Of a DNA stretch of 64,000 nucleotides, positions 1 through 8,061 are shown in pieces. The stretch spans positions 406,644 through 470,643 of the forward strand of contig NZ_FNVT01000008.1 in assembly GCF_900108335.1 (NCBI RefSeq). The letters are read 5' to 3'. A program made the translations under genes and the position numbers. The stretch is from Nonomuraea solani (GTDB taxonomy: Bacteria > Actinomycetota > Actinomycetes > Streptosporangiales > Streptosporangiaceae). Below the pieces are notes generated by a model that ran no database searches, was not told the DNA's origin, and saw only the letters and a program-made list of their open reading frames with translations. How positions within the stretch are numbered: position 1 is the first letter of the stretch; each line of letters starts with the position of its first letter.

Positions 1-79
1 GTTCCTCCGCGACCTCCTCGAACAGGTTGCCGATCGGTGCGCCGCCGAAGCCGTGGCGGGGCAGTTGGATGCGTTCCAT
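1..79 (-). CDS. Aldo/keto reductase, N-terminal fragment (cut by window edge)
   Basis: Only the first 26 residues are inside the window (MERIQLPRHGFGGAPIGNLF...). The FGGAPIGNLF segment fits the first strand and turn of aldo/keto reductases of the L-fucose/D-threo-aldose dehydrogenase type. The start ATG shares one base with the stop of the upstream permease (TGATG at 77-81), so it is translationally coupled to the fucose operon. In that pathway the enzyme would oxidise L-fucose to L-fuconolactone. The family call is inference from a short segment and from context. Confidence 0.6.
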   Translation of the reverse strand, partial: MERIQLPRHGFGGAPIGNLFEEVAEE

Positions 80-1068
80 CAGTCTTGAGCCTTTCCGCCG
101 GCTATTCGGCTGATCATCAGTGCGACGAGGATGATCCCGCCGTAGATGACCGGTTGCCAGAAGCCGGAGACGCCGATGAGGGTGAGGATGTTCTGTACCA
201 GGCCGATGACGAGGACGCCGGTGAGCGCGCCGAGGATCGTGCCCTTGCCGCCGTCCATGCTCACGCCGCCGATGACGGCCGCCGCGAACACCATGAAGAT
301 CCAGCCGACGCCCTGGTTGTTGCCGATCGCCCCGAGGCGTCCGGTCTCCAGGATTCCGGCGAGCGCGGCCAGCGTCCCGCCCATGATGAACACGCCGTAG
401 AGCACGCGGTCGACCCGGATGCCGGCGGCGCGGGCGGCGTCGGTGTTGCCGCCGATCGCGTAGAGGGAGCGGCCGAGCCTGAGGTAGCCGAGGCCGAAGA
501 TGCCGGCCGCGAACAGTACGCCGGCGATCCAGATGGCGGCGGGCAGGCCCAGCCACAGCGCGCTGCCCAGGTAGAGGATCGACTCGGGCAGCTCGAACAG
601 CGTCTTGCCCTCGGTCGGCCCCTGCAGGAAGCCGTGCACGATGATCAGCATGGCCAGCGTGACGATGAACGCCGAGAGCTGGAACCTGATGATCAGGAAG
701 CCGTTGAACGCGCCGATGGCCGCCCCGATCAGCAGCGCGAACGGGATCACCAGCGCCCCGGGCAGCCCGATGCCGAACCCGCCCGCCGCCACCGGGATCA
801 CCAGCATCACCGCGATGGCGGGCGCGGTGCCGACCGTGGACTCCAGCGAGAGGTCGAACTTGCCGGCGATCAGGATCATCGCCTCGGCCAGGACGAGCAG
901 CGAGATCGCCGCCTGCTGCTGGAGCACGTTCGTCAGGTTGCCCGGCGTCAGGAAGGTCGGGTCCAGGAACGCGCCCACGACCAGCAGGATCACGATCACC
1001 GGCACGAGCGTCAGGTCACGGAACCTGGCCAGGCGCATGCGGGGCGCGGGCGCCGTCAATGTGGTCAC
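79..1068 (-). CDS. Sugar ABC transporter permease (RbsC/MglC family), probably L-fucose
   Basis: 329 residues, hydrophobic throughout, with about nine or ten membrane segments as in the ribose/galactose permease family. The typical family core is visible: GNLTNVLQQQAAISLLVLAEAM near residue 43, ALEASL-like FDLSLESTVG near residue 70, and the GGNTDAARAAGI loop near residue 205 that contacts the ATPase. Its start overlaps the stop of the ATPase gene by four bases and its stop overlaps the next start. It forms the membrane channel of the importer; L-fucose as substrate is inferred from the adjacent catabolic genes. Confidence 0.88.
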   Translation of the reverse strand: MTTLTAPAPRMRLARFRDLTLVPVIVILLVVGAFLDPTFLTPGNLTNVLQQQAAISLLVLAEAMILIAGKFDLSLESTVGTAPAIAVMLVIPVAAGGFGIGLPGALVIPFALLIGAAIGAFNGFLIIRFQLSAFIVTLAMLIIVHGFLQGPTEGKTLFELPESILYLGSALWLGLPAAIWIAGVLFAAGIFGLGYLRLGRSLYAIGGNTDAARAAGIRVDRVLYGVFIMGGTLAALAGILETGRLGAIGNNQGVGWIFMVFAAAVIGGVSMDGGKGTILGALTGVLVIGLVQNILTLIGVSGFWQPVIYGGIILVALMISRIAGGKAQD

Positions 1069-2543
1069 TCTTCTATGCCTTCCATCACGGCCACGAGCTC
1101 GTGGTCGGTCCAGCCGCGGGGCACGTCCTTCACGACCCTGCCGTGGAACATCACCAGCACCCTGTCGCAGATCCGCAGGTCATCGAGCTCGTCGGAGACC
1201 ACCACGGCCCCCGCTCCCCGCCCGACCGCGTCCTCCACCGCGCCGAGCAGGGCCTGCTTGGCCTTGACGTCGACGCCCGCGGTCGGGTTGATCACGACCA
1301 GCACCGTGGGGTCGTCGACGAGCGCGCGGGCGAAGACGACCTTCTGCGCGTTGCCCCCGGACAGGTCGCTGACGGGCTGATCAGCCCCTTCCGTCTTGAT
1401 GTCCAGATTTTTGATCATTTCTTCGGCCTTGGTGCGGCGTCTGGCCGGGAAGACCAGTCCGTACCGGCCGAGCTTGCGGGCGATCGGGAACGTGGCGTTC
1501 TCGCCCACCGAGAGCATCGGGACGAAACCCTCGTGGTGGCGGTCCTCGGGGACGAATCCGAGTCCGGCCCGCATCGCGGCGGGCACGTCGCCGGGCCTGA
1601 CGCGGGTGCCGTTGACGGTGACCGTGCCCCGGTCGGCCTTCCGCAGGCCGACGAGGGTCTCGGCCAGGCCGACCTTGCCGCTGCTGGCGGAGCCCGCCAG
1701 GCCGACGACCTCGCCCGATTTAACGGAAATATCGATATTTGCGTAGCGACCGGCCAGTGTGAGGCCCGCCCCCGACAGCACCACCGCGTCGCGGGGGGTC
1801 CGGGAGCGGGACTCGTACGCCTGCGTGGCCTCCCCCGTCATCGCGGCGACCAGCTCGTCGTGCGGCAGGTCGGCGACCGGCCTGGTGACGATGTGCCGGG
1901 CGTCGCGGAACACCGTGACGCTCTGGCAGATCTCGTACACCTCGTCGAGATGGTGGGAGATGTACATCATCGTGACGCCCTGCTCGCGCAGCGACCGCAT
2001 GCGGGTGAACAGCCGCTCGATGGCCGGGCCGTCGAGCCGCGCGGTCGGCTCGTCGAGGATGATGAACCTGGTGCCGAACGACAGCGCGCGGGCGATCTCC
2101 ACGAGCTGGCGCTGCTCGACGCTCAGGTCGCCGGCCAGCGCCTGCGCGTCCACGTCCACCTCGTACGTGTCCAGCACCTCACGCGCCCTGGCCCGCAGCG
2201 CCCGCCAGTTGATCGTGCCCCCGGCCGACTGCCGGTTGAGAAAGAGGTTCTCGGCGACCGTCAGCGCCGGGATGATCGTGGACTTCTGGTAGACGCAGGC
2301 GACGCGCTGCCGCCAGGCGTCGCGGTCGGCGAGGGCGGGCGCCGCCTCTCCCGAGAACCGCACCTCGCCCTCGTCCGGCCGCTGGAGCCCGGTCAGGATC
2401 GACACCAGGGTGGACTTCCCCGCGCCGTTCCTGCCGACGAGCGCGTGGGTCTCGCCCTCGGCGATCGCGATCTCCGCGCCGTTGAGCGCGGTGGTCGGGC
2501 CGAAGCGCTTGACCACGTTTCTGGCTTCGACGTGAAGGTTCAT
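1065..2543 (-). CDS. Sugar ABC transporter ATP-binding protein, two NBDs (RbsA/MglA family)
   Basis: 492 residues with two nucleotide-binding domains, the usual arrangement of the RbsA/MglA/XylG family. The first domain has a clean Walker A (GRNGAGKST, near residue 38), a signature LSVEQRQLVEIARAL and Walker B IILDEPTARL. The second domain has LSGGNAQKVVFARAL, but its Walker A is degenerate (GSASSGKVGL) and its Walker B reads VLVVINPTAGVD, without the Asp-Glu pair normally seen there. Degeneracy of the second Walker A is usual for this family, while loss of the second DE pair is not. The gene sits directly after the binding protein, one base apart. Confidence 0.9.
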   Translation of the reverse strand: MNLHVEARNVVKRFGPTTALNGAEIAIAEGETHALVGRNGAGKSTLVSILTGLQRPDEGEVRFSGEAAPALADRDAWRQRVACVYQKSTIIPALTVAENLFLNRQSAGGTINWRALRARAREVLDTYEVDVDAQALAGDLSVEQRQLVEIARALSFGTRFIILDEPTARLDGPAIERLFTRMRSLREQGVTMMYISHHLDEVYEICQSVTVFRDARHIVTRPVADLPHDELVAAMTGEATQAYESRSRTPRDAVVLSGAGLTLAGRYANIDISVKSGEVVGLAGSASSGKVGLAETLVGLRKADRGTVTVNGTRVRPGDVPAAMRAGLGFVPEDRHHEGFVPMLSVGENATFPIARKLGRYGLVFPARRRTKAEEMIKNLDIKTEGADQPVSDLSGGNAQKVVFARALVDDPTVLVVINPTAGVDVKAKQALLGAVEDAVGRGAGAVVVSDELDDLRICDRVLVMFHGRVVKDVPRGWTDHELVAVMEGIEE

Positions 2544-3569
2544 CTATTTGACCTGGTTGCCCCAGAGCGCCTTGTCGTCCACGTTCTCCTTGGTCACGAG
2601 GGGCGCGGGGAGCTGGTCCTCCAGGCCGTTCGGAAGCTGGATGATCGTGCTGTCGTGATCGGTGGGGCCCGCCTGGAACGTCTTGCCCTCCGCCGCGGCC
2701 TTGGCGTAGAAGAGGGCGTACTTGGCGTACAGGTCGGCCGGCTGCGACACCGTGGCGTCGATGTCGCCCTTGCGGATCGCCTCGAACTCCTGCGGGATGC
2801 CGTCGTTCGAGATCACGAAGACGTGCTTGTCGTCGCTCGGCGGGACCAGCAGGCCCTTCTGCTTGAGCACCTGCAGCGTCGGGGCCAGGTGGACGCCCCC
2901 GGCGTGCATATAGATGCCCTTGATATCCGGGTTCTGCTCCAGGCGGGTCTGCAGCATGGAGGCCGCCTTGCTGCCCTCCCACTCGGTCGGCTCGCTGAAC
3001 ACCGTGACGCCGGGGAACTTGCTCTTCATGCACTCCAGGAACGCCTCCGACCTGTCACGGCCGTTGATCGAGCTGAGCGCGCCCTGGAGCTGCACGACCT
3101 TGCCCTTGCCGCCGAGTTTCTCGCCGAGGAACTCGCACGCCTTGGTGCCGTACGCGCGGTTGTCGGCGCGTACGACCATGTAGACCTTCCCCTTGTCCGG
3201 ACGGGTGTCGACGGTGACGACGGGGATCTTCTTGTTCTCAAGCTGCGTCAGCGTGTTGGCGATGGCTCCGGTGTCCTGCGGGGCCATGACGATCACCTTG
3301 GCGCCCTGACCGGTCAGCGCCTGCACGTTGTTGACCAGCTTGGCCACGTCGTTCTGCGAGTTCGTGGCGGGCATGAGGTCCACCTTGAGCTCGCCGGCCA
3401 TCTGGGGGACGTACTTGATGTAGGAGTTCCAGAAGTCGGAGTCGGCCCTCGGGTGGTCGATGCCGATCTTCCCGCCGCCGCTTCCTCCTTCCGTCGTCGT
3501 CGTTCCAGAGCCACACGCGGTGACGACCGCTAAGAGGGCCGCTCCCGCGACCGCCCGTCCGAACTTCAT
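2544..3569 (-). CDS. Sugar-binding lipoprotein of ABC transporter (type I periplasmic-binding fold)
   Basis: 341 residues. Basic N-terminus, hydrophobic stretch and lipobox AVVTAC put the lipid-modified Cys at residue 19, followed by a Gly/Thr/Ser-rich linker (TTTTEGGSGGG). The mature part (IGIDHPRADSDFWNSY..., VIVMAPQDTGAI, VISNDGIPQEFEAI) is the two-lobed ribose-binding-protein fold. It would capture sugar outside the membrane and deliver it to the permease encoded downstream. A Shine-Dalgarno AGGAAGG sequence lies just before the ATG. The ligand is inferred to be L-fucose from the surrounding dehydratase, SDR and hydrolase genes. Confidence 0.9.
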   Translation of the reverse strand: MKFGRAVAGAALLAVVTACGSGTTTTEGGSGGGKIGIDHPRADSDFWNSYIKYVPQMAGELKVDLMPATNSQNDVAKLVNNVQALTGQGAKVIVMAPQDTGAIANTLTQLENKKIPVVTVDTRPDKGKVYMVVRADNRAYGTKACEFLGEKLGGKGKVVQLQGALSSINGRDRSEAFLECMKSKFPGVTVFSEPTEWEGSKAASMLQTRLEQNPDIKGIYMHAGGVHLAPTLQVLKQKGLLVPPSDDKHVFVISNDGIPQEFEAIRKGDIDATVSQPADLYAKYALFYAKAAAEGKTFQAGPTDHDSTIIQLPNGLEDQLPAPLVTKENVDDKALWGNQVK

Positions 3570-3584
3570 GGGGGGTTACCTTCC

Positions 3585-4319
3585 TTAATTGGTTGGCCGG
3601 AGCCTGAGCCCCTGCATGCCACCGTCGACCGCGAGCGCGGTCCCGGTGGTCGCACCGGCCTCGGGGCTCGCGAGGTAGGCGATCGCCGCCGCGACCTCCT
3701 CCGCGCTGACCAGGCGGCCCATCGGCTGCCTGGCGTTCAGCGCGGCCCGCTCCGCCTCGGGGTCGTCAGACGAGTCGAGCAGCCGGCCGACCCACGGGGT
3801 GTCCGCGGTGCCCGGGTTGACGCAGTTGACCCGGATGCCCTCACGGATGTGGTCCGCGGCCATGGCGAGCGTCAGCGACAGCACCGCGCCCTTCGTCGTG
3901 CTGTAGAGCGCCCGCTGCGGCAGCCCGGCGGTGGCCGCGATCGAGCACGTGTTCACGATGGCGGCGTGCTCGGACCTCCGCAGGTACGGCAGCGCGGCCC
4001 GCGCGACCCGTACCATCCCGAGCACGTTGACGTCGAACACCTTGTGCCACTCGCTGTCCGGGTTGTCCTCGATGGTGCCCTGCGCGCCGATGCCGGCGTT
4101 GTTGACCACCACGTCGATGCCGCCCAGCCGCTCGGCCGCCTCGGCCACCGCCGCCCGCACGCTCGCGTCGTCGGTGACGTCGGCCTTGATGCCGATGAAG
4201 GGCTCGCCGGGCGGGTTGAGGTCGAGGCAGGCGACGGTCATGCCGCGCTGGGCGAGCGCGGTGGCCGCCGCCAGGCCGATGCCGGATCCGCCGCCGGTCA
4301 CGATCGCTTTCAGACTCAT
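3585..4319 (-). CDS. SDR dehydrogenase, probable 2-keto-3-deoxy-L-fuconate dehydrogenase
   Basis: 244 residues from the ATG at 4319, which overlaps the stop of the dehydratase gene (ATGA 4316-4319); an open frame extends further upstream but is antisense-like noise. Classical short-chain dehydrogenase: nucleotide motif VTGGGSGIG at residues 6-14, NNAGIG near 80, catalytic Tyr-x3-Lys as YSTTK near 150. In the non-phosphorylative L-fucose route this step oxidises 2-keto-3-deoxy-L-fuconate to the 2,4-diketo acid using NAD+. The specific substrate is inferred from operon context; the SDR fold is directly visible. Confidence 0.85.
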   Translation of the reverse strand: MSLKAIVTGGGSGIGLAAATALAQRGMTVACLDLNPPGEPFIGIKADVTDDASVRAAVAEAAERLGGIDVVVNNAGIGAQGTIEDNPDSEWHKVFDVNVLGMVRVARAALPYLRRSEHAAIVNTCSIAATAGLPQRALYSTTKGAVLSLTLAMAADHIREGIRVNCVNPGTADTPWVGRLLDSSDDPEAERAALNARQPMGRLVSAEEVAAAIAYLASPEAGATTGTALAVDGGMQGLRLRPTN

Positions 4320-5623
4320 GCCTCGTCCTTCCAGACCTCGCCGCCGGGGAAGGTGTGGGCGGCGATCGACTCCGCGTGCATCTCGGCGCTGAAGCCGGGT
4401 GCGGACGGGGCGACGTAGCGGCCGTTCTTGATGACGACCGGGTCGGTGAAGTGCTCGTGGAGGTGGTCCACGTACTCGATCACCCGTCCCTCCATCGTCC
4501 CGGTGACCGCCACGAAGTCGAACATCGACAGGTGCTGCACCAGCTCGCACAGCCCGACGCCACCCGCGTGCGGGCACACCGGCACGCCGAACTTCGCCGC
4601 GAGCAGAAGGATCGCCAGGTTCTCGTTGACGCCGCCGACGCGGGCGGAGTCGATCTGCACGTACGAGATCGCCTCGGCCTGCAGGAGCTGCTTGAACACG
4701 ATCCGGTTCTGTACGTGCTCACCCGTGGCCACCGCGATGGGCGCGATGCCCCGGGCGATGGCGGCGTGGCCGAGCACGTCGTCGGGGCTGGTCGGCTCCT
4801 CCACCCAGTGCGGGTTGAACTCCCGCAGCCCGTTGATCCACTCGATGCCCGAGCCGACGTCCCAGCGCTGGTTGGCGTCGATCGCGATCGGGAAGTCGGC
4901 CCCGCACACCTCGCGGGCCACCCTGAACCGGCGCCTGTCGTCCTCCAGATCGGCGCCGACCTTGAGTTTGATCTGCCCGAACCCCTGGTCGAGGGCCTCC
5001 TTGCAGAGCCGCCGCAACTTCTCGTCGTCGTATCCGAGCCAGCCCGGCGACGTCGTGTAGGCGGGGTAGCCGCTCTCGATGAGCTGCTCGATCCGCCCCG
5101 CCTTGCCCCCTTCTGCCGCCTTCAGGATCTGGAGGGCCTCGTCCTTGGTCAGCGCGTCGCTCAGATAACGGAAGTCGATGAGATCGACGATCTCCTCGGG
5201 CGACATCTCGGACAACAACCGCCACAACGGCTGGCCCGCCCGCTTGGCCTTGAGGTCCCACAGGGCGTTGACCACGGCGGAGATCGCCATGTGCATGACG
5301 CCCTTCTCCGGCCCCAGCCAGCGCAGTTGCGAGTCGTTGACCATGTCACGGTAGAGCGCGCCGAGGTCCTCGACGTCCTTGCCGAGCACGTAAGACTCAA
5401 GGGCGCTGATGGCCGCGGTCTGGATGTCGTTCCCGCGCCCGATGGTGAACGCGAACCCGTGCCCCTCGTGCCCGTCGTCGGTCTTGAGCACGACGTAGGC
5501 GGCCGAGTAGTCGGGGTCGGGGTTCATCGCGTCGGAGCCGTCGAGCTCCCGCGAGGTCGGAAAACGCACGTCGTGCGTCTCCATCCCGACGATCCGGTAC
5601 GCCGGCGCTCCCGTTTGCGTCAT
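4316..5623 (-). CDS. L-fuconate dehydratase (enolase superfamily)
   Basis: 435 residues, the usual length of L-fuconate dehydratases. Mandelate-racemase-type landmarks are present: the basic pair in GQIKLKVGAD, metal ligands in AIDANQRWD and WVEEPTSPDD, a later acidic ligand in VATGEHVQNR, and the C-terminal CPHAGGVGLCE loop. The segment EIVDLIDFRYLSDALTKDEA is strongly characteristic of this subgroup. It dehydrates L-fuconate to 2-keto-3-deoxy-L-fuconate in the cytoplasm. It overlaps both neighbours by four bases, so hydrolase, dehydratase and SDR are one translationally coupled block. Confidence 0.9.
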   Translation of the reverse strand: MTQTGAPAYRIVGMETHDVRFPTSRELDGSDAMNPDPDYSAAYVVLKTDDGHEGHGFAFTIGRGNDIQTAAISALESYVLGKDVEDLGALYRDMVNDSQLRWLGPEKGVMHMAISAVVNALWDLKAKRAGQPLWRLLSEMSPEEIVDLIDFRYLSDALTKDEALQILKAAEGGKAGRIEQLIESGYPAYTTSPGWLGYDDEKLRRLCKEALDQGFGQIKLKVGADLEDDRRRFRVAREVCGADFPIAIDANQRWDVGSGIEWINGLREFNPHWVEEPTSPDDVLGHAAIARGIAPIAVATGEHVQNRIVFKQLLQAEAISYVQIDSARVGGVNENLAILLLAAKFGVPVCPHAGGVGLCELVQHLSMFDFVAVTGTMEGRVIEYVDHLHEHFTDPVVIKNGRYVAPSAPGFSAEMHAESIAAHTFPGGEVWKDEA

Positions 5624-6465
5624 GCCTGCCCCACCGTCTGCTTCTGCCGGCCCAGTCCTTCGATCTCCAGCTCCACCACGTCACCCGCACGCAGGTAGGG
5701 CTGCCCCGGCATGCCCATCGCGACCCCGGCCGGGGTGCCGGTGTTGATCACGTCACCGGGCTCCAGCACCATGAACCGGCTCAGATAACGCACGATCTCC
5801 GCCACATCGAAGATCATGTTCTTGGTGTCACCGTCCTGGCGGAGCTCACCGTTCACCCAGAGGCGCAGCGGCAGGTTCTGCGGATCACCCACCTCGTCCG
5901 CCGTCACCAGCCACGGGCCGAGCGGGTTGAACGTCTCACACGACTTGCCCTTGTCCCATTGACCGCCCCGCTCAAGCTGGAACTCCCGCTCGGAGACGTC
6001 ATTGGAGATGGCGTACCCGGCGATCACGCCGAGCGCCTCCTCCCGGCTGCCCAGGTAGCGCGCCTCCTGGCCGATGACGATGGCCAGCTCGACCTCCCAG
6101 TCGGTCTTCACGCTGTTACGGGGCACGAGCACCTCGTCGTACGGGCCGACCATGGTGTTGGCGGCCTTCATGAACACGACGGGCTCGGCCGGCACCTCGG
6201 CGCCAGACTCGGCGGCGTGATCGCTGTAGTTCAGGCCAATGCACACGATCTTCCCGGGCCGCGCGATCGGCGCCCCGATCCGCACCCCTTCGGCCTCGAC
6301 CACGGGCAGGGCACCACGCTGGAGCGCGTCGCGGACGCGCGCCACTCCCCCGGAGGCGAGGAAAGCCCCGTCGATCTCGGGCTCTCCGATGTCGCGCAGG
6401 TCACCGGCATCATCCAGCACCACCGGTCGTTCCTGGCCGACAGGTCCTACTCGCAGCAGCTTCAC
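5620..6465 (-). CDS. Fumarylacetoacetate-hydrolase family protein (2,4-diketo-3-deoxy-L-fuconate hydrolase)
   Basis: 281 residues from GTG at 6465 (KLLRVGPVGQERPVVLD...), chosen because it matches the family N-terminus and has GAAGGAT seven bases upstream; an open frame reaches 6537 but adds an unlike N-terminus. FAH-fold metal-site motifs are visible: CIGLNYSDHAAE, DWEVELAIVIG, YAISNDVSEREFQ and GDVINTGTPAGVAMG. In the L-fucose pathway it splits the 2,4-diketo acid to pyruvate and L-lactate. First gene of the operon, with a palindromic candidate operator just upstream. Confidence 0.85.
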   Translation of the reverse strand: MKLLRVGPVGQERPVVLDDAGDLRDIGEPEIDGAFLASGGVARVRDALQRGALPVVEAEGVRIGAPIARPGKIVCIGLNYSDHAAESGAEVPAEPVVFMKAANTMVGPYDEVLVPRNSVKTDWEVELAIVIGQEARYLGSREEALGVIAGYAISNDVSEREFQLERGGQWDKGKSCETFNPLGPWLVTADEVGDPQNLPLRLWVNGELRQDGDTKNMIFDVAEIVRYLSRFMVLEPGDVINTGTPAGVAMGMPGQPYLRAGDVVELEIEGLGRQKQTVGQA

Positions 6466-6485
6466 ACCGCATCCTTCATCTTTAT

Positions 6486-6496
6486 ACATCGGATGT
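6486..6496. promoter_or_regulatory. Candidate operator 1 of the fucose operon (ACATC-G-GATGT)
   Basis: A perfect 5-bp inverted repeat around a central G, ACATCGGATGT, 21 bp upstream of the hydrolase start codon. A near-copy lies at 6665-6675. The form is that of GntR-family regulator sites. No regulator gene is in the window, so the binding protein is unknown. Confidence 0.5.
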
Positions 6497-6663
6497 CTCG
6501 TCTCCCGATGCTCGTGCGCCCAGGTGGAGTGTGTCAAGGCCCGCCGACGCGCTTACCTCGGATCCGCCGCCTCGCAATACCCCCATAAGCGAAGTACGCC
6601 CCCTGTGAACCCAATTAACCGCCCCCACCACTACGGTGGCGCCGCCAAAACTTTTCCCGCATA

Positions 6664-6676
6664 TACATCGGACGTA
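6664..6676. promoter_or_regulatory. Candidate operator 2 of the fucose operon (TACATC-G-GACGTA)
   Basis: Second copy of the palindrome, with one mismatch between arms, 179 bp from copy 1. Together they bracket the probable promoter region of the minus-strand operon, which would suit repression by looping or by two dimers. Confidence 0.42.
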
Positions 6677-6689
6677 ACCCCCGCCCTGA

Positions 6690-7870
6690 ATCTCCCCCGC
6701 ACCCTTCACAGCAGCCCCAGCCCTCCCACCCACACAAACACCCACGCCTCCCCAGAACCCAGCCCCCCAAGCCCCCCGCACCTCGGCACCTCGCCACCTT
6801 GGACCCCACCACCCCGGACCCCCGAACCCCCGCAACCCTGGCACTGCGGCACCCCGCCACCTCAGCACCCCAACACCCAGCACCCCAACACCCGGCACCT
6901 CGCCACCCCGGCACCTCGCCACCCCGGCACCTCGCCACCCCGACACCCCGACACCCCGGCACCTCGGCACCTCGGCACCCGACCATTGGAGCCAGGCGCC
7001 CCGACCCCCGGACCATCGGAGCCAGGCCATGGGAGCCGAGGCCCGGCGTCGGCCCTGCGCCGGGCAGACCGGACGGAAACCGTCGGCGCCCAGAATTGAG
7101 CAGACCTGAGCCGAGCGAGCCGAAGCCAGGCAAGGCGAGGCGAGGCGAGGCGAGGCGAGGCCGAACGGCCTAAAGCCGAGCAGGCCGACGCCAGACAGAG
7201 GGGCGTCGGACAGAGGGGAGCCGTGCAGGCCCGAGGCCGGACAGGCCAAACTCGGACAGGGGCGGAGCCGAGCCGACCGAAGCCAAGCCGGCCGACGCCA
7301 GTAGGACAGAGCCAGAGGGCCGGAGGCCAGACAGCCCGAGGCCGGACAGGCCGACGCCAGACAGGCCGACGCCAGACAGGCCGACGCCAGACAGGCCGAC
7401 GCCAGACAGGCCGACGCCAGACAGGCCGACGCCAGACAGAGGGGCGTCGGACAGAGGGGAGCCGGACAGAGGGGAGCCGGGCACGCCGAGGTCGGACAGG
7501 GCGGAGCCGGGCCGACCGAAGCCAGTAGGGCGGAGCCAGGGGGCCGGAGCCAGAGGGCCGGAGGCCGGACAGGCCGAAGTCGGGCGGGGTGGCGTCGAGC
7601 AGGGTGGCGTCGAGCAAACCTGAGTTGAGCCAGCCGAAGTCGGGCGAGGCGGAGTCGAGCAGGCCGAGGCCGAGCCAGTGGAGCCGAGCCAGTGGAGCCG
7701 AGCCAGTGGAGCCGAGCAGACCCGAAGGGAGGCGACCCAAAGGGAGGCGACCCGAAGGGAGGCGACCCGAAGGGAGGCGACCCGAGGCCGGACAGAGTGG
7801 CGTCGGACAGAGGGGCGTCGAGCAGGCCGAAGTCGGGCGGGGTGGAGTGAGCGAAGTGGAGTTGGCTCGT
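6690..7870. repeat. Low-complexity repeat region left of the P450 gene
   Basis: About 1.2 kb of strongly strand-asymmetric DNA. From 6715 to about 7010 it is C-rich with repeats of CACCTCGCCACCCCGG type. From about 7130 it is G/A-rich. Distinct tandem arrays are GGCGA (5 bp) around 7130-7162, ccgacgccagacagg (15 bp, six copies at 7351-7440), cgagccagtggagc (14 bp, three copies around 7670-7715) and agggaggcgacccga (15 bp, four copies around 7725-7785). Long open frames cross it on both strands, but they read as Arg/Gln/Thr or Leu/Ser/Ala/Pro simple sequence with no domain. The mixed 5-, 14- and 15-bp periods argue against a conserved reading frame. Confidence 0.85.
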
Positions 7871-7985
7871 TGACCTGCGGTTCATTGCCGTCAAGTGCCA
7901 CATACCGGCGTTTATCGCCACCCACCACCGCACGCCCGCAGCCCACCCATTGGACCCAACTATCAGGAACGATCCATTCCCCTCC

Positions 7986-8014
7986 TTGACGACCGTACAG
8001 TGACGTAATAGAAC
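7986..8014 (+). promoter_or_regulatory. Promoter of the P450 gene
   Basis: TTGACG (7986-7991), a 17-bp spacer and TAGAAC (8009-8014) form a housekeeping-sigma-type promoter. The -10 box is itself the left half of the KstR-like palindrome at 8009-8022, which is the expected geometry for repression. Confidence 0.55.
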
Positions 8015-8022
8015 ACGTTTCA
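8009..8022. promoter_or_regulatory. KstR-like operator
   Basis: TAGAACACGTTTCA matches the published mycobacterial KstR consensus TnnAACnnGTTnnA at every fixed position. It overlaps the P450 -10 box. A related copy, TAGAACACGTTCCA, is at 11888-11901. Confidence 0.55.
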
Positions 8023-8032
8023 ATACAATTTA

Positions 8033-8046
8033 ACCAAGCGCTTGAT
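8033..8046. promoter_or_regulatory. KstR2-like operator
   Basis: ACCAAGCGCTTGAT matches the KstR2 consensus AnCAAGnnCTTGnT exactly and contains the perfect 10-bp palindrome CAAGCGCTTG. It lies between the promoter and the ribosome-binding site of the P450 gene. The same motif recurs at 63319-63332. Confidence 0.5.
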
Positions 8047-8061
8047 CAAGAGGTGACCCGC

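Noticed and set aside
1059..3533. An 824-residue plus-strand open frame over the transporter genes
   Set aside because: Antisense to two strongly supported ABC transporter genes, with His/Arg/Asp-rich composition and no recognisable motif.
7351..7440. Possible CRISPR array
   Set aside because: The 15-bp units are directly abutting with no spacers, and no cas genes are nearby.
6482..8023. Long minus-strand open frame encoding Leu/Ser/Ala/Pro repeats (GVGLS and similar)
   Set aside because: It arises from the tandem repeats; periods of 14 bp as well as 15 bp shift the frame, and there is no start region or domain support.
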